Assembly: GCF_007992215.1 (NCBI RefSeq)
Contig: NZ_BJZV01000029.1
Coordinates: 1-47,607 of the forward strand
DNA: 47,607 nucleotides
Origin: Methylobacterium gnaphalii
GTDB lineage: Bacteria; Pseudomonadota; Alphaproteobacteria; Rhizobiales; Beijerinckiaceae
Reading direction: 5' to 3'
Shown here: one piece after another, positions 28,105-36,284 of the stretch
How positions within the stretch are numbered: the stretch's first letter is position 1
Layout: each line of letters starts with the position of its first letter
Notes under the pieces: model-generated
The model's database searches: none
The model's input: only the letters and a program-made list of their open reading frames with translations
Told to the model about the DNA's origin: nothing
Position numbers and translations under genes: made by a program

Positions 28105-28512
28105 CTAGGCATCCGCCTGCGCCTCGATACGTGCCATGTCGTCATCCGACAGGCCGAAATGGTGCCCGATCTCGTGGATGAGAACGTGCGTCACGAGATG
28201 GCCGAGTGTTTCATCGTGCTCGGCCCAGTAGTCGAGCAGCGGCCGGCGATAGAGCCAGACGGCGTTGGGCATCTGGCCCGTGGTGGTCTCGCCGGATTGT
28301 GCGAGGCCCACGCCGCGGAACAGGCCGAGCAGATCGAACTCGCTCTCGCAGTTCATCTCGTCGAGGGTTGCGTCGTCGGGGAAGTCATCGACCTGGATGC
28401 GTACCCCCGCACACAGCCGACGGAAGGCGTGCGGCAGGCTCGCGAAGGCCTCCTCTGCGATGGCCTCGATCTCGGCGAGGCTCGGCGCGCGTTCGTGGGA
28501 GCGGTCGCTCAT
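28105..28512 (-). CDS. Metallopeptidase family (zincin-like, PF06262) protein
   Basis: 135-residue cytoplasmic protein with an HExxH-type motif HVLIHEIGHHFGL near the C terminus, preceded by the family pattern VWLYRRPLLDYWAEHDETL. It is normal in length for this small zincin group, whose peptidase activity is largely undemonstrated. Its start overlaps the end of the HAD gene (ATGA), so the two are coupled. Confidence 0.88.
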   Translation of the reverse strand: MSDRSHERAPSLAEIEAIAEEAFASLPHAFRRLCAGVRIQVDDFPDDATLDEMNCESEFDLLGLFRGVGLAQSGETTTGQMPNAVWLYRRPLLDYWAEHDETLGHLVTHVLIHEIGHHFGLSDDDMARIEAQADA

Positions 28513-29249
28513 CCCGTCTTCGTCGCGGCGTCCGCCAACACGCAGGTCTGAAGGAAACCCGCGAGGTCGCTCGTGATGTGGTCGATATGCGGCTCCTGCA
28601 CCGCTTCCTGCTCGAAGCGCTCGCGAAACGGGTCTGGAATGGGCGGCACCACGAGCACCGTCGCCATGCCGAGATCGTGAGGCACCACGAGGTTGCGGGA
28701 AATGTCCTCGAACAGGGCCGAGCGCTGCGGATCGACGCCGTGGCGGTCCAGGAAACGCTCGTAGGTCACGCGCTCGGGCTTCGGCACGAAATCGGCGGCG
28801 GCGATGTCGAACACGTCCTCGAAATGGTCGAGGATGCCGAGCTTGTCGGCGACCCGCTCGGCGTGGCGACGCGAGCCGTTGGTGAGGATCAGCTTGCGGC
28901 CAGGCAGGCGCTCGATGGCAGCGCCAAGCGCCTCGTCGAGCTTGATCGTCGAGTGATCGATATCGTGGGCGAAGTCGAGGAAGTCGTGCGGGTCGACTCG
29001 GTCCTCGACCATCAACGCCTTCAGCGTAGTGCCGTAGCGGTGGTAAAAATACTTCTGAAGCGCCCGCGCCGAGATCCCGTCCAGCCCGTAGAGCTGCATG
29101 ACATAGAGCGTGATGCGTTCGTCAACCTGCGGCCAGACCCGGGCATCGCTCGGGTAGAGCGTGTTGTCGAGGTCGAACACCCAGGTGTCGATCCCCGAGA
29201 AGTCGCGGGCCTTGCGTGTGGTGAAGTGGCTTTCGCCGGGGTGGAACAA
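28509..29249 (-). CDS. Pyrimidine 5'-nucleotidase, HAD superfamily
   Basis: 246 residues with all four HAD motifs: FDLDNTLY (nucleophile and acid/base Asp), LTNGS, KPERVTYE (lysine) and FEDISRN. The closest described relatives are yeast Sdt1 and bacterial pyrimidine nucleotidases, which dephosphorylate UMP/CMP. In Hyphomicrobiales this gene normally follows argB; here a YihY gene on the opposite strand sits between them. Confidence 0.88.
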   Translation of the reverse strand: MFHPGESHFTTRKARDFSGIDTWVFDLDNTLYPSDARVWPQVDERITLYVMQLYGLDGISARALQKYFYHRYGTTLKALMVEDRVDPHDFLDFAHDIDHSTIKLDEALGAAIERLPGRKLILTNGSRRHAERVADKLGILDHFEDVFDIAAADFVPKPERVTYERFLDRHGVDPQRSALFEDISRNLVVPHDLGMATVLVVPPIPDPFRERFEQEAVQEPHIDHITSDLAGFLQTCVLADAATKTG

Positions 29250-29461
29250 GCGGAACCGCGTGCTGAGCCGAAGGAGGGGGCGCGTTGGCCCAACCTCTCA
29301 GATAGGCGATTGCGGCGCGAAGGGAAACGCCGTGGGCCTGGAATGCCGCCGGCAGGCGCGTTGAATGCGAGGACTGCGAAGGTTTGGTCGCGCATCCGCA
29401 AAACCAAATCGCACGGGAGAAGTTAACCGGGCGGGACAGCACGACCGAAGAGCGACACGCG

Positions 29462-30613
29462 ATGACGACGAAGCAGGACATCCCATCGGCGCAAGCCACG
29501 GAGGTCGCTTATCCGGCGATTTGGACGATGGCTACGGCGGCGGCGCTGATCGGCCTCGTTGCAATGCCCCGTCGCTCCGTCCAATCGCAGCCTCGGCAGG
29601 ACGAGGGCGACATCGCGCAGCGACCCTCGCCGTCGCATGAGCCGGAGGAAGCGCGAGCCGTCGCCAGCACCGAGGCCGATCGCGGCCGCCGCGCCGCCAG
29701 TCCCAAGGAGATCCCGGCCAAGGGCTGGAAGGATGTTGCGATGCGGACCTATCGCGACGTCGGAGAGAATCGCCTCACCCTGGTCTCGGCAGGTGTGACC
29801 TTCTTCGCGTTGCTCGCGATCTTTCCAGCCATTGCCGCCCTGGTCTCGATCTACGGTCTTGTGGCCGACGCCGCCACCATCAACGAGAATCTCGCTGCCC
29901 TGCAGGGCATCGTGCCATCCGGAGCCCTCGACATCGTCGGCGAGCAGGTCAAGCGGCTCAACGAGAAGGGTGATGCCACGCTCGGCTTCTCGCTGATCAT
30001 CGGCATCGTGCTCTCGGTATGGAGCGCCAACAGCGGCATGAAGCACATCTTCGACGCGCTCAACATCGTCTACAACGAACGTGAGAAACGGAACTTCTTC
30101 GTGCTCAACCTCGTCTCGTTGGGCTTCACGGCTGGCGCGCTGCTGTTCATCGTCCTGGCTCTGGTCGCCGTTGTGGCAGTGCCGGTCGCCCTCCAGACCC
30201 TCGGCTTCGGCAAGAATGCGTGGTGGCTCGCGCTGCTGCGCTGGCCGGCTTTACTCGTCGCAGTGGTGGGTGGCCTCGCGCTGATCTACCGCTACGGGCC
30301 GAGCCGCGATGCGCCGCGCTGGCGTTGGGTCACGCCGGGCAGCCTGATCGCAGCCCTGCTCTGGCTGGCCGGTTCGCTGGGCTTTTCCTGGTACGTCGCC
30401 AATTTCGGCAAGTACAACCAGACCTACGGATCGCTCGGCGCCGCGATCGGCTTCATGACCTGGATCTGGCTGTCGACCACCATCGTCCTGCTCGGAGCCC
30501 AGCTCAACGCTGAGACGGAGCACCAGACTGCCGAGGATACGACGGTTGGCGCTCCGAAGCCGCTCGGAGCCCGAGAGGCGCGCATGGCGGACACCGTCGG
30601 GGTGGCCACCTAG
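29462..30613 (+). CDS. YihY/BrkB family inner-membrane protein
   Basis: 383 residues. An N-terminal helix (AIWTMATAAALIGLVAM) and a charged linker of about 75 residues precede the YihY core with six membrane helices, beginning RLTLVSAGVTFFALLAIFPA and ending GFMTWIWLSTTIVLLGAQLNAE. The family was once called ribonuclease BN, which is incorrect; it is probably a transporter or envelope factor. The extra N-terminal helix is an addition to the E. coli form. The ATG at 29462 avoids a doubtful 26-residue extension. Confidence 0.88.
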   Translation: MTTKQDIPSAQATEVAYPAIWTMATAAALIGLVAMPRRSVQSQPRQDEGDIAQRPSPSHEPEEARAVASTEADRGRRAASPKEIPAKGWKDVAMRTYRDVGENRLTLVSAGVTFFALLAIFPAIAALVSIYGLVADAATINENLAALQGIVPSGALDIVGEQVKRLNEKGDATLGFSLIIGIVLSVWSANSGMKHIFDALNIVYNEREKRNFFVLNLVSLGFTAGALLFIVLALVAVVAVPVALQTLGFGKNAWWLALLRWPALLVAVVGGLALIYRYGPSRDAPRWRWVTPGSLIAALLWLAGSLGFSWYVANFGKYNQTYGSLGAAIGFMTWIWLSTTIVLLGAQLNAETEHQTAEDTTVGAPKPLGAREARMADTVGVAT

Positions 30614-30628
30614 CGGTGGGGAGCCAGG

Positions 30629-31525
30629 TCAGGTTCGACGGATCAGGGTGCCGGCGCCGTAATCGGTGAATAGCTCCAGCAGTGCCGCGTGCGCCACCTT
30701 CCCGTCGAGGATGACTACCGCCTCGACGCCCTGCTCCAGCGCGTAGATGCAGGTCTCGACCTTCGGGATCATGCCCGCCGTTATGGTGCCGTCGGCGATC
30801 AACTCGCGGCAGCGGTCAACGGTCAACTCCGGGATCAGCTTCTTGTCCTTGTCGAGGACGCCCGGAACGTCGGTGAGCAGCAGCAGGCGCTTCGCCCGGA
30901 GCGCTCCGGCGATGGCACCGGCAAAGGTGTCGGCGTTGACGTTGTAGGTCCGTCCATCCGGCCCGTAGGCGACCGGGGCGAGGACCGGGATCAACTCGGC
31001 CTTGAGCACCGCATCGAGCACGCCGCGCTCGACATGGTCAGGCTCGCCGACGAGGCCGAGATCGAGCTCGGTCTCGGCGTTGGTCTCAGGATCCTTCATG
31101 GTGCGCAGCGCCCGCTTGGCGCGCACCATATTGCCGTCCTTGCCGCAAAGGCCGATGGCACGGCCGCCCTCGGCCGAGATCCAGCCGACGATCTGCTTGT
31201 TGATGGAGCCGGCGAGAACCATCTCGACCACCTCGACGGTGGCCTCGTCGGTAACGCGCAGGCCGCCCTTGAATTCGGATTCGATGCCGAGCCGGTTCAG
31301 CATCTTGCCGATCTGAGGGCCGCCGCCGTGCACGACGATCGGCTTCACGCCGGATTGCTCGAGGAGAACGATGTCCTCGGCGAAATCCTCGGCCGCGGCC
31401 GGGTCGCCCATGGCGTGTCCGCCATACTTGATGACCACGATCTCCTGATCGTAGCGCTGCATGTGCGGCAGCGCCTGGGTCAGGACTTCGGCGCGCACAT
31501 GCACGTTCGGCAGCGGATCGGTCAT
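30629..31525 (-). CDS. argB: Acetylglutamate kinase
   Basis: 298-residue cytoplasmic enzyme phosphorylating N-acetylglutamate in arginine synthesis. VVIKYGGHAMG (ATP), VHGGGPQIGKMLNRLG (substrate), VNADTFAGAIAGAL and KVETCIYALEQGV are intact. It has the length and N-terminal helix of the arginine-sensitive hexameric form, so feedback control is likely. Confidence 0.97.
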   Translation of the reverse strand: MTDPLPNVHVRAEVLTQALPHMQRYDQEIVVIKYGGHAMGDPAAAEDFAEDIVLLEQSGVKPIVVHGGGPQIGKMLNRLGIESEFKGGLRVTDEATVEVVEMVLAGSINKQIVGWISAEGGRAIGLCGKDGNMVRAKRALRTMKDPETNAETELDLGLVGEPDHVERGVLDAVLKAELIPVLAPVAYGPDGRTYNVNADTFAGAIAGALRAKRLLLLTDVPGVLDKDKKLIPELTVDRCRELIADGTITAGMIPKVETCIYALEQGVEAVVILDGKVAHAALLELFTDYGAGTLIRRT

Positions 31526-31807
31526 CGCGGTCCTGGGTCTCCGTCGCGGAGGACTCTCGCGGCCGGGCTTCTAACGCAGGCGCGCGCGCCTGCGAAGCAT
31601 TGTCCAGCGAGAAAAGCGGTTGTCTAGGAGCAGCCTGGGGATCATCGGCATCGCTTCCCATTTGCCCGCCGATGCCTGTGGTGTGGTTCAACCGGGGACG
31701 GTAGCCGAGTCGATCAGGTGCCCGCGCTTCACGGACGACGCGATCACCAGCGACGTCGAGACCTTCTCTGGACTGCTTAACCGGTAAGCCCACACTGCGG
31801 CTCACGG

Positions 31808-31822
31808 TTAATGCGCAATTAA
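31808..31822 (+). promoter_or_regulatory. CtrA-binding box (TTAA-N7-TTAACC)
   Basis: TTAATGCGCAATTAACC is a complete match to the CtrA consensus and also forms a 7-bp inverted repeat (GGTTAAT / ATTAACC). It lies 43-57 bp before the start of the 69-residue protein. Confidence 0.65.
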
Positions 31823-31837
31823 CCATGTGAGCCAATA

Positions 31838-31860
31838 GTGTTCCCGTCGTCCGGGAACAC
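31838..31860 (+). promoter_or_regulatory. Inverted repeat covering the ribosome binding site
   Basis: GTGTTCCCG, TCGTC, CGGGAACAC: a perfect 9-bp stem with a 5-nt loop ending 4 bp before the ATG at 31865. The only purine-rich candidate ribosome binding site (GGGAA) lies inside the right arm, so the hairpin could limit translation; a protein operator is the alternative. Confidence 0.5.
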
Positions 31861-31864
31861 GGCC

Positions 31865-32074
31865 ATGCTCGATAACGATCTCTTCACGCCTCGTCCGACG
31901 TTGACCAGCCCGAGTCTTCTGGCGCGTGCCCTCAACGCGCTTGGCCAGAATGCTCCCTCGCAAGCCGAGATCTGGGATCGCCTGACCCGCAACTTCGCCG
32001 TCGACCTCGATGCCGTTGCGTCTCTGATGCCGCGCAGTGAGCCCGAGCCAGCGTGGCTCAAGGCTCGCGATTGA
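31865..32074 (+). CDS. Small hypothetical protein, likely CtrA-controlled
   Basis: 69 residues, soluble, no cysteine, no family recognised. The sequence looks like a real helical protein (SLLARALNALGQNAPSQAEI, WDRLTRNFAVDLDAVASLM). The start is supported by the position of the CtrA box and hairpin immediately upstream; a GTG at 31838 would add nine residues encoded by the hairpin and is less likely. Confidence 0.6.
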   Translation: MLDNDLFTPRPTLTSPSLLARALNALGQNAPSQAEIWDRLTRNFAVDLDAVASLMPRSEPEPAWLKARD

Positions 32075-32129
32075 TCCCTGTGGCATGCAGCACTCGCAGC
32101 ACACCTAACCGGAAGTAGCAGGACCAATC

Positions 32130-32145
32130 TGGCACGCTCGCTGCT
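32130..32145 (+). promoter_or_regulatory. Possible sigma-54 promoter
   Basis: TGGCACGCTCGCTGCT matches the -24/-12 pattern TGGCACG-N4-TTGCW with one mismatch (C for T at the -12 element) and has the required 12-base distance between GG and GC. It would drive the small gene at 32256. No enhancer-binding regulator or upstream activator site is seen nearby. Confidence 0.35.
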
Positions 32146-32255
32146 TACATTCCCGATAACACTATAAGAGGGGACGCCCAGGCAACGACCACGCGGTGGC
32201 TCACACGCCAGAGCAACTCCGCGGACCTTTTCGCAACACGAAAACGGGGTCCGTC

Positions 32256-32495
32256 ATGCCTGAACTTCTCGCCGTCGCCCTTGTCTGCGCGACCACACTC
32301 TCCTCGGTAGAGTGCTCACGCGACACCGCCCTCGACATCATCGTCGCGCCGGCCCACTCGGCCATGGAGTGCATGATGCACGCCCAGGCCTCAGCCGCTG
32401 CGGCCGGCCTTCCGGGCGGAGATGGGCGCTACCTCAAGATCTCCTGCGAGCGCCGCACCAAAGTCGCCTCCGTCATGGAGCCGGCCGAGCACTGA
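32256..32495 (+). CDS. Small cysteine-containing hypothetical protein
   Basis: 79 residues with a hydrophobic start (MPELLAVALVCATTLSSVECS) that could be a signal peptide, and five cysteines in all (at VCAT, ECSR, ECMM, SCER). The pattern VECSRDTALDIIV and KISCERR resembles small secreted proteins I recall from Methylobacterium, without known function. An upstream in-frame GTG at 32196 is possible but would bury the hydrophobic segment. Confidence 0.6.
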   Translation: MPELLAVALVCATTLSSVECSRDTALDIIVAPAHSAMECMMHAQASAAAAGLPGGDGRYLKISCERRTKVASVMEPAEH

Positions 32496-32510
32496 TTCCG
32501 CAGCGCGCGA

Positions 32511-33290
32511 TCATCCTTCGAGCGTGAGCGCGTCGCCTTCGCGGAGCGCGCCGCCTGCGATCACCTCGGCATAGACGCCGCAATCGGCGTGGCCGAGGTG
32601 TTGGCTGAGCACGCGCGGGATCTGGAGATCGCGAATGCCGGTCTGCGGATCGACGTTGGTTGCCGCGCAGCGCACCGTTCGCGAGGTGACCTTCAGGCGC
32701 AGGCCGCCCGGCGCCTCGACGATCCGTCCAACGAGGTCGAGCTCGGCCCAGGGCTCCAATCCGTCGACGAAGACGTTGCCGCGGAAGCGCAGCGGGTCCA
32801 CGGGCGCGCCGACATAGTCCTCGACGGCCCGGACGCTCGCAAGGTTGATGAGCGAGACGTAGCCCGTGGGCGAATCCGTGAAGCGGTAGCCCGGCGAAGA
32901 CTTCAGCACCCTCGGCTCGCCCCGTAACTCCTGCGGCAGATAAGCCTTCATGAAGCCGGCGAGTGCGTTGCGTCCCTCACGGCTCGCGAGGTCGCATGAG
33001 ACCGCTGGGCGATCCTCATACGCGACGCTGAGACGGCCCGAGGCGTCGTCGTATCGGGTACGCAGCCGGGCCAGCGCCTCGTTGCGCATCAGCACGAGGT
33101 AGACGACCTTGGGCAGGTGTCGCGGGGTCACCTCGTCGAAGCCTGAAGGGCCGTTCTCGATGGCGTAGAGGCGGTCGCCAGGGAAATAGCCGCTGGTTTC
33201 CAAGCTCGCCTCAGCAACCCGTTCCGGCGACAGGCCTTTGACGGGGTAGCGGTAGAGCTGCTCGACGCGGATCGCTGGGTGTGAGGTCAT
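32511..33290 (-). CDS. MOSC domain protein (molybdenum cofactor sulfurase C-terminal type)
   Basis: 259 residues: an N-terminal MOSC-associated beta barrel (LYRYPVKGLSPE) and a MOSC domain with FRGNVFVDGLEPWAE and the conserved cysteine in RTVRCAATNVDPQTGIRD. Relatives include mARC and YcbX, which bind the molybdenum cofactor and reduce N-hydroxylated compounds; this one lacks the C-terminal ferredoxin domain of YcbX. Substrate unknown. Confidence 0.85.
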   Translation of the reverse strand: MTSHPAIRVEQLYRYPVKGLSPERVAEASLETSGYFPGDRLYAIENGPSGFDEVTPRHLPKVVYLVLMRNEALARLRTRYDDASGRLSVAYEDRPAVSCDLASREGRNALAGFMKAYLPQELRGEPRVLKSSPGYRFTDSPTGYVSLINLASVRAVEDYVGAPVDPLRFRGNVFVDGLEPWAELDLVGRIVEAPGGLRLKVTSRTVRCAATNVDPQTGIRDLQIPRVLSQHLGHADCGVYAEVIAGGALREGDALTLEG

Positions 33291-33361
33291 GGGTTTCGGC
33301 TAGCCTTGCCGCGCCTGTCACGCAAGGGACCGCACCATCGCAACGCATCGGCTCTGAGCCT

Positions 33362-33389
33362 CTTGTGTCGCGAAATTACAACACCAAAT
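33362..33389 (+). promoter_or_regulatory. Weak candidate heat-shock promoter of clpB
   Basis: CTTG, 18 bases, CCAAAT lies about 120 bp before clpB. The -35 half fits the alphaproteobacterial RpoH pattern CTTG-N17/18-CYTATNT, the -10 half only partly. Proposed because clpB is usually RpoH-controlled. Confidence 0.25.
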
Positions 33390-33512
33390 CAGCTAGGCCG
33401 GCGGCTTTGGAGCGCCGGTATCCCGGCGGGGCAGACCCCGCGGGATGTCGCATCGAACGGGCTGTGCCGATAGACCGGGCAGGGCGTTCGATCCGGGAAA
33501 GGGCAACGACGC

Positions 33513-36146
33513 ATGAACTTCGAAAAATACACGGAACGCGCCCGCGGCTTCGTTCAGGCCGCGCAGTCTCTCGCGACGCGCGAGGGCCATCCCCAGCTTG
33601 CACCGGGGCACCTCCTCAAGGTGCTGCTCGACGATCCGGAAGGGCTCTGCGCCGGTCTCATCGACCGGGCCGGCGGCCAGTCGCGGGTCGCGCTGGCGCA
33701 GGTCGAGCAGTGGCTTGCCAAGCAGCCGAAGGTCTCCGGCAGTTCCGCCGCGCAGCCCCAGGCGACGCGCGATCTCGTGCGCCTGTTCGACACAGCCGAG
33801 AAGGCAGCCGAGAAGGCCGGCGACAGCTACGTCACGGTAGAACGGCTCCTGCTCGCCTTCGCCGTCGAGAAGGACACCGAGGCTGGCAGGATCCTGGCAG
33901 CCGCCGGCGTCACCGCGGCTTCGCTGAACGCCGCGATCAACGCCCTGCGCAAGGGCCGCACGGCCGACAACGCGAGCGCCGAGAATGCCTACGACGCGCT
34001 CAAGAAATACGCCCGCGACCTCACCGCGGAAGCCCGAGAGGGCAAGCTCGACCCGGTGATCGGCCGTGACGAGGAGATCCGGCGCACGATCCAGGTGCTG
34101 TCCCGGCGGACCAAGAACAATCCCGTCCTCATAGGCGAGCCCGGCGTCGGCAAAACCGCCATCGTCGAAGGATTGGCGCTGCGCATCGTCAACGGAGACG
34201 TGCCGGAGAGCCTCAAGGAGAAGAGCCTGCTCTCTCTCGATCTCGGCGCGCTGATCGCCGGCGCGAAATATCGCGGCGAGTTCGAAGAGCGGCTGAAAGG
34301 CGTGCTCTCCGAGGTGCAGTCGGCGGCCGGTCAGGTCATCCTGTTCATCGACGAGATGCATACGCTCGTTGGCGCCGGAAAGGCCGACGGCGCCATGGAC
34401 GCGTCGAACCTGCTGAAGCCCGCACTCGCCCGCGGTGAGCTGCACTGCGTCGGCGCGACCACGCTCGACGAGTATCGCAAGCATGTCGAGAAAGACGCGG
34501 CGCTCGCCCGTCGCTTCCAGCCAGTCTTCGTGTCCGAGCCGACCGTCGAAGACACGGTCTCGATCCTGCGCGGTATCAAGGAAAAGTACGAACAGCATCA
34601 CGGCGTGCGCATCCAGGATTCCGCCCTGGTCGCGGCTGCGACGCTGTCGAACCGCTACATCACCGACCGCTTCCTCCCCGACAAAGCCATCGACCTCGTC
34701 GACGAGGCCGGCTCGCGGCTGCGCATGCAGGTCGATTCGAAGCCGGAAGAGCTCGACAACATCGACCGCGAGATCGTGCGGCTGAAGATCGAGGGCGAGG
34801 CGCTCAAGAAAGAGACCGATTCCGCCTCGCGTGATCGGCTGCAGCGGTTGGAGAAGGAACTCGGTGATCTCGAAGAGCAGTCCGCCGCGATCACGGCGCG
34901 CTGGAAGGCCGAGAAGGACAAGCTCGGCGCGGCCGCGGAGCTGAAGAAGAAGCTCGACGAGGCGCGGACCGAACTCGCGAACGCCCAGCGCCAGGGCCAG
35001 TACCAGCGCGCGGGCGAGCTGGCCTATGGCGTGATCCCCGGTCTTGAGAAGCAGCTCGCCGAGATCGAGGCTGCCGCGGAGAGCGCCGTGGCGCGCGACG
35101 GCATGGTCGAGGAGGCGGTGACGCCAGCTCATATTGCAGCCGTCGTCTCGCGCTGGACGGGCGTGCCTGTCGACAAGATGCTCGAGGGCGAGCGCGAAAA
35201 ACTGCTCGCCATGGAGCAGGCGCTGGGCAACCGCGTCGTCGGTCAGCGTGAGGCGGTGGAAGCCGTCTCGACGGCCGTGCGCCGCGCCCGTGCCGGCCTG
35301 CAGGACCCGAACCGGCCGATCGGCTCGTTCATGTTCCTCGGTCCGACCGGTGTCGGCAAGACCGAGCTGACCAAGGCGCTTGCCGGCTTCCTGTTCGACG
35401 ACGACACGGCGCTCGTGCGCATCGACATGTCCGAGTACATGGAGAAGCACGCGGTCGCCCGGCTCATCGGCGCACCTCCCGGCTATGTCGGCTACGAAGA
35501 GGGCGGGGCGCTGACGGAAGCCGTGCGGCGCCGGCCCTACCAGGTCGTGCTGTTCGACGAGGTCGAGAAAGCGCATCCGGACGTGTTCAACGTCCTGCTC
35601 CAGGTGCTCGACGACGGCCGGCTGACCGACGGACAGGGGCGCACGGTCGATTTCCGCAACACGCTGCTGATCATGACCTCGAATCTCGGCTCCGAGTATC
35701 TGGTCAACCAGCCCGCGGGCCAGGATACGGACGCGGTGCGCGATGAGGTGATGGGCGTCGTGCGCAGTCACTTCCGGCCGGAATTCCTGAACCGGATCGA
35801 CGAGATCATCCTGTTCCACCGCCTCGCGCGGTCGGAGATGGGGGCCATCGTCAAGATCCAGCTCGCCCGGCTCCAGAAGCTGCTCGACGAGCGCAAGATC
35901 ACGCTGGACCTCGACGAGGAGGCGGAAGGCTGGCTCGCCGACAAGGGCTACGACCCAGCCTACGGGGCGCGGCCGCTCAAGCGCGTGATCCAGAAGAACG
36001 TGCAGGATCCGCTCGCCGAACTGCTGCTCTCGGGGCAGATCCATGACGGTGAGGCAGTGCCGGTGCGGCTCGGACCGCTCGGACTCATGATCGGCGACGT
36101 TACCGTCGGCACGCCGCACAGACCGGCCGGCGCGACGCTGAACTGA
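33513..36146 (+). CDS. clpB: ATP-dependent disaggregase ClpB
   Basis: 877-residue Hsp100 chaperone that pulls proteins out of aggregates with DnaK. In order: N domain (1-150), first AAA+ domain with GEPGVGKT near 208 and VILFIDEMHTLVG, the coiled-coil middle domain (about 410-530), and the second AAA+ domain with GPTGVGKT near 610, VVLFDEVEKAHPD and the C-terminal YGARPLKRVIQ sensor-2 region. There is no ClpP-binding loop, as expected. Length is normal. A hairpin follows the stop. Confidence 0.97.
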   Translation: MNFEKYTERARGFVQAAQSLATREGHPQLAPGHLLKVLLDDPEGLCAGLIDRAGGQSRVALAQVEQWLAKQPKVSGSSAAQPQATRDLVRLFDTAEKAAEKAGDSYVTVERLLLAFAVEKDTEAGRILAAAGVTAASLNAAINALRKGRTADNASAENAYDALKKYARDLTAEAREGKLDPVIGRDEEIRRTIQVLSRRTKNNPVLIGEPGVGKTAIVEGLALRIVNGDVPESLKEKSLLSLDLGALIAGAKYRGEFEERLKGVLSEVQSAAGQVILFIDEMHTLVGAGKADGAMDASNLLKPALARGELHCVGATTLDEYRKHVEKDAALARRFQPVFVSEPTVEDTVSILRGIKEKYEQHHGVRIQDSALVAAATLSNRYITDRFLPDKAIDLVDEAGSRLRMQVDSKPEELDNIDREIVRLKIEGEALKKETDSASRDRLQRLEKELGDLEEQSAAITARWKAEKDKLGAAAELKKKLDEARTELANAQRQGQYQRAGELAYGVIPGLEKQLAEIEAAAESAVARDGMVEEAVTPAHIAAVVSRWTGVPVDKMLEGEREKLLAMEQALGNRVVGQREAVEAVSTAVRRARAGLQDPNRPIGSFMFLGPTGVGKTELTKALAGFLFDDDTALVRIDMSEYMEKHAVARLIGAPPGYVGYEEGGALTEAVRRRPYQVVLFDEVEKAHPDVFNVLLQVLDDGRLTDGQGRTVDFRNTLLIMTSNLGSEYLVNQPAGQDTDAVRDEVMGVVRSHFRPEFLNRIDEIILFHRLARSEMGAIVKIQLARLQKLLDERKITLDLDEEAEGWLADKGYDPAYGARPLKRVIQKNVQDPLAELLLSGQIHDGEAVPVRLGPLGLMIGDVTVGTPHRPAGATLN

Positions 36147-36148
36147 TA

Positions 36149-36185
36149 CGAAGGGCGCATCGGAACGATCCCGATGCGCCCTTCG
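36149..36185 (+). terminator. Terminator-like hairpin after clpB
   Basis: A perfect 15-bp stem CGAAGGGCGCATCGG / CCGATGCGCCCTTCG with a 7-nt loop, starting 3 bp after the clpB stop; only short T runs follow. Confidence 0.7.
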
Positions 36186-36284
36186 CTTATCTTCCCGTCG
36201 CGCGATGCGGCCACTAAGCATCTCATTCGAGGCCGGCGACCGAGTCCGAACGCATCGACGCCTGTGCGCGTATCGGGGAGTGTG

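Larger units (their letters stand above)
31526..31864. promoter_or_regulatory. Divergent promoter region of argB and a small gene
   Basis: 339 bp. The right half carries a consensus CtrA box (31808-31822) and a 9-bp inverted repeat (31838-31860) just before the ATG at 31865. The left half, before argB, has no motif I can name. Confidence 0.55.

Noticed and set aside
30689..31627. 312-codon plus-strand frame opposite argB
   Set aside because: Antisense shadow of ArgB without recognisable motifs.
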